The notes beneath the pieces were generated by a model. That model was not told the origin of the DNA, ran no database searches, and saw only the letters and a program-made list of their open reading frames with translations. A DNA stretch of 64,000 nucleotides from Melastoma dodecandrum (taxonomy: Eukaryota > Streptophyta > Magnoliopsida > Myrtales > Melastomataceae), in assembly GCA_029817715.1 (NCBI GenBank), contig JARUPY010000397.1:4588001-4652000 (forward strand), in the 5' to 3' direction. The translations under genes and the position numbers were made by a program. How positions within the stretch are numbered: position 1 is the stretch's first letter; every line of letters begins with the position of its first letter. Of the stretch, positions 24,371 through 35,717 are shown in pieces.

Positions 24371-25933
24371 TCACTGGAACTTCCAGGCAGAAACAGAGAG
24401 GAAGGGCGTGCCCCTCCATCCTATTATGAGGCATTTCCCGTCGTGCTCGAGCGTGCAGAAGCTCCCGTTCGGGAACTGCTGAGCCACCAGTCTCCCATGA
24501 AACAGCGAGGACTCGCTCAAGCCTACCTCCACCATTCCCTGCCTTGTGAAGAACGCCCTCCACACGTCGATCTTAACGTTTCGTATTGTCCGCTCTTCGC
24601 CCTCCATCGATAACATGTTTGTTACCACGCTGAACAAGCACTTCTCTGACACCATGTTTTTCTCTCCGTTGTTGGCCAAGCATGTGTCCAGGCAATCCAT
24701 GAACGCGCTGTAGAAGAACAATCCCTCGATGAACCGTGCCACGAAGGAACACGAGTTGTGGTTTGCTTGGATTTCTGTCATAACCATCATGGACGGGTTT
24801 AGACTCCTGATGACAGTCATCAAGTTCTCCAGGGTTTTCTGACGTGAGATCAATGCCTCGAACACCAACGGCGAGTAAACAGCGACGGCCTCTCCGTCCT
24901 CTATGTCGAACATTTCCTCCCGCACATCGTCGATATGTTGTACAGGGATCACCCTGAATGAGAAGTTGAGCCCCATCGATTTAGCAACATTAACCAGTCT
25001 CTTACCTGACTCTTCCGCCGTATCCATCTCTGTGGTCGCAACTGCCGAGACCTTGAGAAGCTCGATCGGCTTTTCCTTTCGGTCCAGGAGGGCCTGCATT
25101 AGAATGATGACATGCACCCCGCTACGTACTGCAAGGTCCACGATGTGGATCCGGCTTGCGGTGGCCGTGTTCTCGACCAACACTTGTATCGCGGAAAACT
25201 GAGCGATCTGAATGAAGGGCAGTATCCGACAGTAAGTGATCTGCGACGCACTTGTCCTCAAATACTGGTTGTTCCTCAGCACCAGCCGTTTTGAGTCATG
25301 CTCCCCTCTCGCTATATTGATCCGCTCGCGAAGAGCATCGACGAAGAGGAGCACAACCTTTTCGGCAGTGCTCCTTCCTTTCGATGACAACATCTCACAG
25401 TACGAGAGCAGCCTGCTAGCGCGATCGAGCTCATTCTCCCCAACTTTCTCGGCAGCAGCCAGGAGGAGTTGAGCGAGATCCACCTCTTTCATTTCTTCCT
25501 CGGACAATCCTGACAAGACGGAGCCAAAACGTTGGGATATAGCCGAGATGTAGTCGTTTCTCTGATCCTGCGATTGGATAAATCTCATCCCCGCCATCCT
25601 CATGATTTCTTCTGTCGATAGCCTTCGACCTGTGCTCTCGTTCTTCTCCAGTAGTTTTTCCTCCTTACGCCTCTTAATGCCATTCCAGTAATTGCTTATA
25701 AGTTCCAAGGACGCCGTCGAAGAGGTTCCCTGCCCCGCTTGTTTCCCCACCTCCTCTGATTCCAGCGCAGACAAAATCGAAACGCCTGGTGGGATGCGAC
25801 CAGGGAATTCTGTTGCACCTACAACTGATGAACGCTGACGTTCCGCTCCATCAACCTCCTCCACCGAAATATCGCAGCGGTAGGTATTAGTTACATGGGA
25901 AGGCGGCTGGAACGTGAACGAAACGTTCGCCAT
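24371..25933 (-). CDS. GRAS-domain protein (divergent DELLA/SCARECROW-like)
   Basis: An intronless 520-residue protein, as is usual for GRAS genes. A variable N-terminus of about 100 residues has no DELLA motif. LSTEEIMRMAGMRFIQ leads into the GRAS domain: first leucine-rich region (DLAQLLLAAAEKVG, about 165-180), VHIID-like box IHIVDLAV (about 270), the EALISRQ/LNPSMMVMTE region of PFYRE (about 370-405), and the C-terminal SAW block (CLIIGWRGTPFLSVSAWKF, to residue 519). VHIID is altered (HIVD), which many GRAS subfamilies tolerate. The ATG at 25933 precedes the whole domain. GRAS proteins are nuclear regulators that usually act through partner transcription factors; the subfamily and target pathway cannot be fixed here. 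A broken paralogue lies at 41834-42720. Confidence 0.9.
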   Translation of the reverse strand: MANVSFTFQPPSHVTNTYRCDISVEEVDGAERQRSSVVGATEFPGRIPPGVSILSALESEEVGKQAGQGTSSTASLELISNYWNGIKRRKEEKLLEKNESTGRRLSTEEIMRMAGMRFIQSQDQRNDYISAISQRFGSVLSGLSEEEMKEVDLAQLLLAAAEKVGENELDRASRLLSYCEMLSSKGRSTAEKVVLLFVDALRERINIARGEHDSKRLVLRNNQYLRTSASQITYCRILPFIQIAQFSAIQVLVENTATASRIHIVDLAVRSGVHVIILMQALLDRKEKPIELLKVSAVATTEMDTAEESGKRLVNVAKSMGLNFSFRVIPVQHIDDVREEMFDIEDGEAVAVYSPLVFEALISRQKTLENLMTVIRSLNPSMMVMTEIQANHNSCSFVARFIEGLFFYSAFMDCLDTCLANNGEKNMVSEKCLFSVVTNMLSMEGEERTIRNVKIDVWRAFFTRQGMVEVGLSESSLFHGRLVAQQFPNGSFCTLEHDGKCLIIGWRGTPFLSVSAWKFQ

Positions 25934-27935
25934 TACTCAGCTCAATGGATCTTAGAGACGTTTCGTCCTCCGCCGAAACTTCCTAGAAAGAAGCTGGCTT
26001 GTGATCGCGTCTTTATAACTGGTCGACATGGCAAGAGTGCGGACAAGCGACTGGGGATTGGGTGGAGCCGTCCGGACAGGACCCGATGACAAAATAAATA
26101 AATCCTAAAATGAAGTGTGTGGACTGCCTGGGATGATAATCACTATCATTAGTTGGTATTAACAACGCTTTACAATAATATTATCATAATTAATTTAAGA
26201 CCGACCCAAAAAAAAAATTTTCGCTTTTAGAGTCGCATGTAGTCACACATTGTAACGTTGTCGTTGATTTGAAAGTCCAAAATTTGGTATTTTAGCATTG
26301 CAAAAATATGTTGGCAAGAGGTACGACGACAACTAATCGTAAGACGTATTACAAAAACGATTATTTCGGCGAGGATGGTCATTTTATTCTATGACTATTA
26401 TCTTTTACTCGCCTCGATCATGACGGTTAACTTTTAATCCTAACGCGACATTGGGGTTTCCATGTCCGACATTTAAGTTTTAATCTCGAGAAATCCCTCT
26501 GGTTGTTACCGAAGCCCGACATTGGGGTTTCCATGTCCGGCAGAAAAAAATCGATTTCCGAACTCCGGACAAGATTTGGGGACGATCGAAAAAGCCAAAG
26601 AATCTGCTGGTGAGAGTATATTCGCTTCCGTAGGCCGGCTTCTTGTGCTGCTTGGCTCGCCAGAAGTGAGTACAACCACTGCCGCCAGGAGAATGATCCC
26701 CGTGCTTATGTGATGGGGGAGGATTGATCTGGTTGGATTTCGCCATCAGCGGGGGCAACAGCCGCCCTAAGAAGCGGACTTCACTATAAGGCTACTTTGT
26801 AACAAAAAAAAAAAAACAAAAATATTTCAAAACAAGTTTGTAACTAATAGGAATGGGTATGGGTATATATATGGTATATACCTTAGAAATAGGGTTATGT
26901 TAAAAATCAGATTCCGATGGGTTATTCAAGTATAAATAATTTTCGGGTTCAGATCATAAGAAAAACTTTTATGTACGAGAACTTTCGTGTTCAGATCATT
27001 TAAGTGATTCTTAATGAAATGGTAGGTTTAGGCAGGTCGTTACTGGAGGCCCTATAGAGCTAATTCCCATGATTAAGTAAGGCCAAACCCAAACAGAGAA
27101 GGTGGTGGTGGGATAGCATTTGGGCCTCGGTAGCAGCATTCCCCACTTCTTTGGGGAGCCAGGAATAATAATAGATTTCACACGTAAACATGTCCTTTTC
27201 TTCTTTTCTAAAGATTCCAGATGAATCCACAATCACCTATACAACTTCTTTTGACTCTTTTTTTGTTTTGTTTGTTTATCACAGCGGTTGTCATATCTTA
27301 TTGGTGAATCGTCAGACTCGGAGAAAACTTCTGGGTGGTGAAGTCCATGCGGATTAAGAATTAATTTTCAATTCATCATCTCTGTGCTTTGATTTTTGTT
27401 TTTGTTTTTTTCCGAAAAAAATCAAACTAAAAATGAAGTTACCCAAAAAAAGAAACGGGAGCAGCTAAGTTTTGCTTTTCTTTAATTTCTTTTTTTTTCC
27501 CAGGACACATTTCGATTATTTTGCAGAAGAAAAAAAGTGTTTGATGTAATAAATACATATTGTGGAGGTAGTGATAAGATATTCGGTTGTAGTTCATGCG
27601 GGAACCAATGAATATGTATTATTGAATACTCGAAGACACCCTTCTAAAGGGAGAGTATGTGGGTGGGGTTGGGGCAATCCAAGAGTTTCAGATATTCTCG
27701 TATCGGCTAAATACTCGGTCACACTTCTCTTCGTTTTCGTTTTGGGTTTATAAGGACTCAATTAATAATACAAAGATAATAATAATCGAAGTAGAATTTT
27801 TTTTTTTGTGAATTCAAATCAAAACAAGAAATTATTTAAAAGGAAAATTTTGTTTCGTCTGAACTGAACAATGATTTTTATTTAAAAAAAATTATTACAG
27901 CACGAGGGTCTAACTTTTAGTAGGATGAGTAATGT
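25934..27935. other. intergenic region between GRAS gene and Sirevirus-like element 2
   Basis: Contains the GRAS promoter side and AT-rich DNA. An open minus frame at 26758-26480 (MAKSNQINPPPSHKHGDH...) has no recognised domain and overlaps the direct repeat below. No RNA gene seen. Confidence 0.4.
26446..26539. repeat. pair of 23-bp direct repeats
   Basis: CGACATTGGGGTTTCCATGT followed by CCG occurs at 26446-26468 and again at 26517-26539, separated by 48 bp. Confidence 0.85.
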
Positions 27936-27940
27936 AATTC
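27936..27940. repeat. target-site duplication AATTC (left) of element 2
   Basis: AATTC directly precedes the LTR start TGTTGGCCC; the same five bases follow the other LTR at 37502-37506. Confidence 0.9.
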
Positions 27941-29723
27941 TGTTGGCCCAAAGATTATACTAAGAGGGGGGGTGAATTAGTGTTAAGTCCAATTAAGGAA
28001 TTCTTGAACGCTTTTTCACAACCCGCACAGCGGAAGTAACTTACTGTAATTTACAGAGCCTTCAAGCTTCTGTAATTATGGAACGTGTGAATTTGACTTC
28101 GAAATGAGTCGCAGAACACAAAGGATTTTATAGTGGTTCGGTGAAATCACCTACGTCCACTTTCGGTCACTTTTCACTAATAACTCGTATAGAGATTACA
28201 GTGTAGAAGGTAAAACCTTCTGTGGTGTAAGAAAACAATTTCTTTGACCACGGGACGGTAAGACAAGCTTTACCAATGCAAGAAACACTCTTGCTGTGTT
28301 TAGGATGTGTCTAGGTCGAATTACAAGGAAATCAACCAGACTTGAGCAAGCACAGAACGTTGGCTGGAAGCTTCAGCCTTCTGTGACTTTGTAGCGGGCT
28401 ATTCCTTCTGTGGATCAGCGAACAGATCTGATGACGCTTTCTCCAAGTGTTTGGATGCCTCTGATATGCTTCTCTTTTTGTCTTTTTGGTTTAATCTGCA
28501 AAACAAATAAAGATAATACGACTACAGTAGGTTTCAGTCCCTCACCACTTACGCCTGCTGCAACAACCTTCTCTTCGACCTGCTGTACGCCCACCCGGCT
28601 TCACTGACAGCACTCCTGGCCAAGTCCTTCGGTTTTGCAGCCAACGACGCCCACGGAGTGGCTTCACCAAAGCACACCTGCACTGAACCCCTGCTACGGA
28701 CTCCTTCTCTCCGACCAACTCTGTACGCCTACTCGCCACCAACGAACCCTTCCCTAGGCCCTGATGCACGCAGTCCGACGTCACCCACAAAGTTCCGGTC
28801 GAGTCCTTCAGATCCGTACGCAACGAAGTCACCGGAGCGGCTTCACCCACGATCAACCCGCTGTAGTTACCTCCTGCGAGAACTCTCGCCTGGAGAACCC
28901 ATCCTGCACACTCGCACACACGTTAACCACCCGCTAACGTTGCCAAATGCCAAGACTTACCTCTGATCTATCTTTTTAATGTTTTTTTAGGTTTTTCTTT
29001 TATATAGAGGTTCTGTCCTCCTGTAAATAAGGAAACTTATTTTGCCAAAAACGTAAAGTGACCAGATTCATCCCCAACGTGTAAAAATCATTTAGGGACA
29101 ATATTTGATTGATTTCAGATCAATCGAATCATCCAATCACGAGATCTCATCTTACAGAAGGTTAGAGCCTAAATCGGTCAGCAACCTTCTATAGTTGGAA
29201 AGAAAGAATATTTTATTTCCAACTTGAGAAATATGATGATGGGGTCGTGCAAATATCTGGTTGGAACCTCCAGATTTAATTTTGTCTTATTTTGACAATT
29301 AAATCCCCAGAAAATGCATTACAGAAGGTTCGGCTAGTAACAGCAACTTGACCTTCTATATAAGGAAATAATCAACGATTTATTCCCAAGAATAATTGAT
29401 TCGTTCCAGACAAGTAAAACATTGTATCTGGACGAAATATTAATCCAAATAATATTCCTAAGAATATTCTCTTTTTGAATTAATAATTTAATTAAGATAA
29501 TCAATAATTAATTAATAAATAATTTATTATTGAAATATCTATTTATGGAAATATTCTCTAATCACGTCTCTTGATCTGAAATGATCCTTGGAGGGTGAAG
29601 AAAATATTTTCATGATATTTTCCTCTCTTACGAAGCATATCTTCGTTACAGGAGGTTTCAACTTCTGTAAAGTCATAGCAGGTCAAACCTGCTGTTTGAC
29701 TCATCATCAAAATCTTGTCAAGA
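27941..29723 (-). repeat. LTR of element 2 (3' LTR in element orientation)
   Basis: 1783 bp. Outer end TGTTGGCCCAAAG (plus strand); inner end ...TTGTCAAGA where the partner has ...TTGTCAACA, so one terminal base has mutated. It shares the CTAAGAGGGGGGGTGAATTA block with element 1 LTRs. Confidence 0.93.
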
Positions 29724-29738
29724 ATCTCCCCCTTTTTG
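29724..29738 (-). promoter_or_regulatory. polypurine tract adjoining 3' LTR of element 2
   Basis: On the minus strand AAAAAGGGGGAGAT directly precedes the 3' LTR; it primes plus-strand DNA synthesis. Further tracts of the same type occur at about 29795-29803, 30094-30104 and 30141-30154. Confidence 0.88.
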
Positions 29739-30348
29739 ATGATGACAAAACTTTCATCCATAGGAGATATGTTCATACAAGATGACGTATCAAACTCCCC
29801 CTAAGATAGAGATAGTAAGGGTTTGACACTTTATAGAAGCTTTTACTTTTGCAGAGTGCAAAAGCTTCTGTGTAAGCATTCAGCTTGTACAGATTACAGG
29901 GACAAGGCTCCTGTATATTTAGCCCGACAGTAGCATGAGCTTCTGCACTCCCAGCAAAAATGAGTTATACTCAAATTTTGCATACCCTGATAGAAGATTA
30001 ATAAACCTCATAGTAGGTTTGTCCTTCTATCCCGCTAAATATCACAAGAATTTTTGTGGGTTTGAGATTAGCATACGCTATATCTCTGTGTTATCTCCCC
30101 CTTGATTGTTACTTACTAATTTTCAAAGTTCTCCAAAATCTCTCCCCCTTTTTGTCATATCAAAAAGTATAGAAGGTAGAAAGCGGAGATCTAAGGTCCT
30201 GTAGAAGGTATTCTCACAATAAACGTAGAGAATGAAACCAAACTGCAGAATATTAAAATAGTTCATCCCAAAAAGGGGTACACATCATCAGTCACTTATT
30301 TAAGACCATTACAGTAGGTCTAAGGTGCTGAAAAATAAACAGAACACA
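29739..30348. other. element 2 non-coding region with repeated polypurine tracts
   Basis: It separates the accessory ORF from the 3' LTR. It is rich in the AGAAGNTTCTGT-type motif and in GGGGGAGA tracts, and encodes no protein. Confidence 0.7.
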
Positions 30349-32037
30349 TTACTGGAGATTGTCACGGAGGAGCTTTTCCTGACGTTCGACAGTAATGACT
30401 AACTCAGCGAGCGTATTCTTGAGGACTTTAAGTTCCTCAGTCTGTGCAGCAATTTGTCGCTGCAGATCTCTGATGAGATTAGGCAAAGAGGAGGATGAGC
30501 CTTCTCGAGGTTGTTCCAGGGTTGAAGAAGATGGAACAGCAGCTTTTGGAGCAGTAGGTCCACTCTTGTCAGAAGTAGCAGGTACTTCATTCTGCTGTTT
30601 CTCTTTCCCTTTGGATTTCTGAATCCAGCCTCCTTGAGTCCTCACATATTGCATACTTGCAATAATTTGTCGACCAAAATTTCCAACTCGCCATTTTTCC
30701 AGTGCGGTGGGAGGATTTGGATCAATGTTGCGAAGACGGAGAAGAGCAGCTACAACCTGACCATAGGGGAGAGCTTTGTCCTTTGCTTTAAGACAAGCTT
30801 GCATGTGAGCAAAAATCATCGCCCCCAGGTTGAATGGCTTTCCCAGCAACAAATGTTCCATAATCTGAGCATCTCTGGTTGTGACAGCATCCAGACTTCC
30901 TGTCCTTGGTAGGAGACAGAAGATGACAGATCGATGGAGGATCCGTTTAGGAAGCTCCAATGCAGCAGATTCAAGGTACTGCGGCACCTTCACTTTAGAT
31001 CCAAGTATGGCGCTGTATGACTGATTCTTGTTTGCCACAGGAAGAACAGGGTGCTCTTTACAGCCATACAGGGTGTTGACATCATGAATTGAAAACACCA
31101 GGAAGACGCCATCAATCATGGTCCTGACATACTTAACAATGTCGTTAATCCTGAAAAAGGTGAGATTTGTATAAAATTCTCGAATCCTTGTAACAGCGAC
31201 TTCGACGTAAGTTTCACAGAACACCTTTAAATCCAGCTTCTCATATAGAGGCAGAATATCAAGATCATTCTCACTAAACCAGCTAAAATCTAGCCGTTTG
31301 CATGCAGCAATCTGCCTGTTTGAGACATCACAGGAGGGAACAGCTTCTGCGTTCATGATCTGCTCTATTTCAGCCTGAGAAACAGTAGGTTTTACCTGAG
31401 CTGCGATTGTACCTGTAGGCTTGGTCTTTTTTAAGACCTCCTGCTCTAAGGACTTACTCACAGACTCGGGGCTTTTGTGTTTGTGTCGTGTCCTGGAGGA
31501 TACACTTCCAGAGACGATAATCGAGGCCGATCGTTTGGCTTTGACAGGGATAGGCTCCACCGCAATAGCCTTGCCTTTCACCTTCGATTTGGGTGACACA
31601 GTAGGTTGAGGAGCAGCAACTGCTGGAGGAGTGACCTCCTGCACTTTGTCCTCATCATCATCAGAGACGACGCTGTTTCTGACAGGGGTTTCAGCTTCCT
31701 GTTCCAGATCAGCATCCTCCTGAGGGTTTTCGTCCTCCAAGACGAGATCATCGGGGGGATGAGATGCTTCGTCATCCTCACCAGTAGGTTCCTCCAGAGA
31801 CTCCTCAGAAACAGGGTTCTCTTTCAGAACAGAGACTTTGTCCTGCTGCCCTTCGGTAGCGGCGTCAGCGACTTCCTTGTTTTCAGCGAGGGAGTACGCG
31901 ACGATCTCTGGATCCAAGGGTGTGATTTCCTCATCAGCAGTAGGAATCACGGGCTTGGCTGGTTGAGACTCAGCCGAAGGAGGTGTGGCGGAGAGGGAGA
32001 ACGAGCGGCGAACTTCGGACTTCCTCTTAGGTGCCAT
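30349..32037 (-). CDS. accessory ORF of Sirevirus-like element 2
   Basis: 562 residues downstream of gag-pol, where Sireviruses can carry an env-like or other extra ORF. The N-terminus is basic (MAPKRKSEVRRSFSLS), followed by an acidic/Ser/Pro-rich stretch. A central block (about residues 225-455: CKRLDFSWFSENDLDI, REFYTNLTFF, FCLLPRTGS, ALPYGQVVAALL) resembles the 'putative plant transposon protein' domain (PF20167-type, from memory). The C-terminal ~50 residues are heptad-rich (LIRDLQRQIAAQTEELKVLK), likely a coiled coil. No signal peptide or membrane segment is evident, so an envelope role is not supported. The frame is intact and co-linear with the 606-residue ORF of element 1. Function unknown. 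Confidence 0.8.
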   Translation of the reverse strand: MAPKRKSEVRRSFSLSATPPSAESQPAKPVIPTADEEITPLDPEIVAYSLAENKEVADAATEGQQDKVSVLKENPVSEESLEEPTGEDDEASHPPDDLVLEDENPQEDADLEQEAETPVRNSVVSDDDEDKVQEVTPPAVAAPQPTVSPKSKVKGKAIAVEPIPVKAKRSASIIVSGSVSSRTRHKHKSPESVSKSLEQEVLKKTKPTGTIAAQVKPTVSQAEIEQIMNAEAVPSCDVSNRQIAACKRLDFSWFSENDLDILPLYEKLDLKVFCETYVEVAVTRIREFYTNLTFFRINDIVKYVRTMIDGVFLVFSIHDVNTLYGCKEHPVLPVANKNQSYSAILGSKVKVPQYLESAALELPKRILHRSVIFCLLPRTGSLDAVTTRDAQIMEHLLLGKPFNLGAMIFAHMQACLKAKDKALPYGQVVAALLRLRNIDPNPPTALEKWRVGNFGRQIIASMQYVRTQGGWIQKSKGKEKQQNEVPATSDKSGPTAPKAAVPSSSTLEQPREGSSSSLPNLIRDLQRQIAAQTEELKVLKNTLAELVITVERQEKLLRDNLQ

Positions 32038-32430
32038 AATCGGAGTTGGGTAGAGCGATTTGGCTAAGAGATTGAGTTGGAAGGACGATTTTCTTCTAGG
32101 GTTTCTCTGTGAGGTATCAATGGTGGTGGAGAACCACGAGTGACACCGTGAGAAGATATAGAAGAACGAAATGTTCTAATTTGGGAAAATAATATTTTAT
32201 TCCCAAAAATGATTAATTGGAACAAAATCTTCCAATAAGATTATGTATTCCCAATTTTTTATCAAGATCATCGATTCTTGATATAATAGGAGATGAATCA
32301 GATAAGATTTTCCCTGATTTTTTTAAAAAATATTCTTTTGAACAGAAGGTTTAATTTTCTGTTTCAAAATATATTTTGTTAAATTCGAAACAGTAAAGTC
32401 GAATCAACATTGTACAGAAGGTATAACCTT

Positions 32431-34965
32431 CTATGCGTAGTTTCTGTAAGAATCTACGTTAATGAAAGACTCTTTCTCGACAAGATTTTCATTAGAATAA
32501 TATTGTCTAGAGTACTCTTTTGAGAAATTATGAATAGTGGGTTCACCCATCTCTTTCGTAGAGGGTGGATGTTCTGAAGAACCTTCTGTAGGTTCTAAAG
32601 AAATTTCTAAAGGTTCAAAAGATATTACAGGTTTTGTAGTATCTTCTGTTGGTGAGTCATTAATTTTTACATTAATTGACTCTTCTATTGTAGAAGTCCT
32701 TTTGTTAAGGACTCGATAAGCTTTGCTAGTCAGTGAGTATCCTAAAAAGATACCTTCATCTGATTTAGCATCAAATTTCCCGAGGTTGTCCTTAGAAGGT
32801 CTCAGTATAAAACATGGACTTCTAAAGGCATGAAAATAGGAAATATTTGGTATTCTCTCCCTGTATAGTTGATAGGGAGTTTTCTCTAATTTAGGTCTCA
32901 GTAGTACTTTATTAGAGATATAGCAGGCAGTATTTACTGCTTCAGCCCAAAGGTTCTGTGGAACATTGCTCTCACAAATCATGGTTCTAGCCATGTCTAT
33001 AAGAGTTCGATTTTTCCTTTCTGCGACTCCATTCTGTTGAGGAGTGTAAGGAGCAGAGAAGTTGTGATCAATGCCATGTTCATCACAGAAGATAGCAAAA
33101 TCATGGTTTTCAAACTCTGTACCATGATCCGTTCGAATAGCTTTTACAGAAGATCTATTCTCATTCTGTAATTGCTTAGCGAGCTTTATGAAAGATTCAA
33201 ATGCATCGCTTTTATGAGTCAAGAACTTGACCCAGGTGTACCTAGAGTAGTCATCTACTACTACTAGGCAGTATCTTATACCACCAATACTTTGAACTCT
33301 AGTCGGACCAAATAGATCCATATGTAGAAGTTCCAAGGGCTGAGTAGTAGATATCTCATTCTTAGACTTGAATGAGGATTTAGTTTGCTTACCAAGCGAA
33401 CAAGCTTCACAGAAGTTGTCTTGCTCGAATTTGATATTAGGCAAGCCTTTTACCAATTCCTTTTTAGCAAGCTTGGATAGCAACTGAAGGTTGGAATGTC
33501 CTAACCTTCTATGCCAAAGATGAGTTTCGTCTTTGACAGACAGAAGACAGCTTTCTGTAGCATAGAAGCTCTCCTGTGTTAAAGTGTAGATGTTCCTTTT
33601 CCGATTTCCAATGAAGCGGACTTCATTGTTTAGGATACCAGAACATTTATCTTGATCAAAGGTTATAGTATAGCCTTTATCACAAAGCTGGCTAATGCTC
33701 AGCAGGTTATGTTTAAGTTCTGTAACCAACAGAACCTCTTCTATAACCATAGAGTCAGGACTTCCAATAGTTCCTGTTCCGATGACAGAGCCTTTGCTAT
33801 TGTCACCGAATTTAACAGAACCTCCGTTCTGTAAAGTCAACTTAGAAAATTTGGATGGATCTCCGGTCATGTGCCTTGAACAGCCACTGTCCAGATACCA
33901 TTCACTTTCTGTAGCTTCTGTTCGAAAACAGAATTGATTTCCTATAGAATTTTGAGTTTCTGTGTGAGTAGTTATGCACATTAGTGCTTGTTCTTCCTCA
34001 TCATCAGAATCTTCAATATCTGCCCAGGCAATCATAGCTTTCTTGGGTTTTGTTTGTACAGAAGGTTTCTCCTTCTCCTTAAGTAAAGGACAATCAGATT
34101 TGAAATGTCCCTTCTTATTGCACTCATAGCATTTGATCATCTTAGGATCATTCTGCTTTTCACGTTTCTGATTTCTCTTGTTGAAACGTCTTTTGGAAGC
34201 GAACCGCAGAAGGCGTTTAGCAATCATAGCGAGTTCATCATCCGAATCGACTTCTGCCTCATTGTCAGAGTCTTCAATTGATTCTTCTGATGCTTTGAAG
34301 GCTACTGAAGCTCTTTTTACATCAGATTGAGAGGTTCTCTCCATTTCATATGACATTAAGGAGCTCATTAGTTGATCTAATCGAAGAGTAGATAGATCCT
34401 TAGCTTCCTCAATAGCCGTTTTCTTGGCTTCCCAAGATTTGGGCAGAGTTCTTAGAACCTTTCTTACTAATTCAGAATTAGTATAGTGTTTGCCTAAGTG
34501 TGTTAAGGCATCTACTAGAAGGTTAAGTCTCTGGAACATTTGTTCTACAGATTCTTCACTCTTCATGGTAAAGTTCTCATATTGATGAATTAAGAAATTC
34601 ATCTTGGTTTCTCTAATCTGGTTTGTCCCAACATACATGGTGACAAGTTTATCCCAGATTTCTTTACCCGAAGTGCAAGTAGAGACTTTTACGAATTCAC
34701 TTTCCGACATAGCACTGAACATTAAGTACTTAGCCGTTTTAGTGAGTCGTTTGATCCTAAGGTACTCCCGTGTAGGATGTCCATCCGGACCAGTTTGTAG
34801 TTCAATCGGTAGAATAGGTGGACCGTCTTCAATGAACGACCACAAGTCATCATCGATTGCATCTACAAAGGCACTCATTCGAATTTTCCAATAGGAAAAA
34901 TTTTTACCATCAAAAATGGGAGGATTCCCAATGTGTGGTTTCGGTATATAGCAATTATCACCCAT
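32431..34965 (-). CDS. Gag-protease-integrase polyprotein of element 2 (RT and RNase H missing)
   Basis: 844 residues. Gag ([20 protein letters not shown]), CCHC knuckle (CYECNKKGHFKSDC, about 280-293), aspartic protease ([14 protein letters not shown], about 360), pre-integrase ([10 protein letters not shown]), and integrase core with [17 protein letters not shown] and [10 protein letters not shown] supplying the D,D,E residues. After the integrase tail (GIFLGYSLTSKAYRV) it keeps only a short acidic stretch. It then ends in a novel ~35-residue tail (after GEPTIHN) unlike element 1, marking the deletion or frame-shift point. No RVT_2 or YVDD is present. The frame is otherwise uninterrupted. 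Confidence 0.93.
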   Translation of the reverse strand: MGDNCYIPKPHIGNPPIFDGKNFSYWKIRMSAFVDAIDDDLWSFIEDGPPILPIELQTGPDGHPTREYLRIKRLTKTAKYLMFSAMSESEFVKVSTCTSGKEIWDKLVTMYVGTNQIRETKMNFLIHQYENFTMKSEESVEQMFQRLNLLVDALTHLGKHYTNSELVRKVLRTLPKSWEAKKTAIEEAKDLSTLRLDQLMSSLMSYEMERTSQSDVKRASVAFKASEESIEDSDNEAEVDSDDELAMIAKRLLRFASKRRFNKRNQKREKQNDPKMIKCYECNKKGHFKSDCPLLKEKEKPSVQTKPKKAMIAWADIEDSDDEEEQALMCITTHTETQNSIGNQFCFRTEATESEWYLDSGCSRHMTGDPSKFSKLTLQNGGSVKFGDNSKGSVIGTGTIGSPDSMVIEEVLLVTELKHNLLSISQLCDKGYTITFDQDKCSGILNNEVRFIGNRKRNIYTLTQESFYATESCLLSVKDETHLWHRRLGHSNLQLLSKLAKKELVKGLPNIKFEQDNFCEACSLGKQTKSSFKSKNEISTTQPLELLHMDLFGPTRVQSIGGIRYCLVVVDDYSRYTWVKFLTHKSDAFESFIKLAKQLQNENRSSVKAIRTDHGTEFENHDFAIFCDEHGIDHNFSAPYTPQQNGVAERKNRTLIDMARTMICESNVPQNLWAEAVNTACYISNKVLLRPKLEKTPYQLYRERIPNISYFHAFRSPCFILRPSKDNLGKFDAKSDEGIFLGYSLTSKAYRVLNKRTSTIEESINVKINDSPTEDTTKPVISFEPLEISLEPTEGSSEHPPSTKEMGEPTIHNFSKEYSRQYYSNENLVEKESFINVDSYRNYA

Positions 34966-35703
34966 TTTACAATTTTTCAGAAGGTTTGACTTCTGTGCAG
35001 AATAGTAGAACCTTTACGGTACTGCACTGATTCTTAATGCACACAAACTTCTGTTAAATTGAAACAGATATTGCTGGCAATCAAATCTCCGTAAAATGGA
35101 GTAAAAATGCTAACTAGTTTAATTCTGCAGAAACCTTAAGTTTTCAGCAGAAGAAAACAGCGCATCAATCGGTTATATGCGTATAGCAGGTATAACCTTC
35201 TATAGGATGTAACTAAGCACTCAAGCTTTTGTTGAATCCCGTCTAAAGATAACTGGATGGTTTCTAGCAGAGCAATGAGCTACTGTAGAAGAGAGACAGA
35301 TAGTGATAGTAACAGAGCGTAAGCTTCTGTATAGAAGAAATCTATCGCATGGAAGGTACAGGCTGCTATAGAATCTCAGCAGGCTGTTAAACTTTTTGTT
35401 GAATCACAAATTTTTGAATTCTATCAGAGTATAGTACTTCTGTAGAATTAAAAATAAACTTGAGACAATTACAGAGCACAAGCTTCTGTAAGGCAGAGAC
35501 AGAGAGCAATAGAAGGTACAACCTCTTATAAGAAATCAACAAGCTAGAAGGCTTCTGTTGAAACTGCTTTTGTTCTAAATGTTGAATTCAAATAGAGAAC
35601 TAAGCTTCTATTGAATTCAGCAAGGTAGTAGTACTCAGAGAGCGTACAGAAGGTTCGAGCTGCTGTAAGATCTCAACGAGCGGTTAAGCTTCCGTTGAAC
35701 CTC

Positions 35704-35715
35704 GCTCTGATACCA
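35704..35715 (-). promoter_or_regulatory. primer-binding site of element 2
   Basis: TGGTATCAGAGC on the minus strand, two bases inside the 5' LTR; complementary to the 3' end of initiator tRNA-Met, the usual Copia primer. Confidence 0.93.
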
Positions 35716-35717
35716 AT

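Noticed and set aside
24903..25472. Several plus-strand frames opposite the GRAS gene
   Set aside because: Antisense shadows of a GC-rich coding exon; no domain.
26480..26758. Small minus-strand protein MAKSNQINPPPSHKHGDH...
   Set aside because: Overlaps a 23-bp direct repeat, has no known family and no splice support.
28542..28919. 125-codon minus-strand frame, duplicated at 36319-36708
   Set aside because: Lies within the LTRs of element 2, in its GC-richer part; the C-terminal coding part is identical in both copies because the LTRs are identical, while a single-base indel changes the start.
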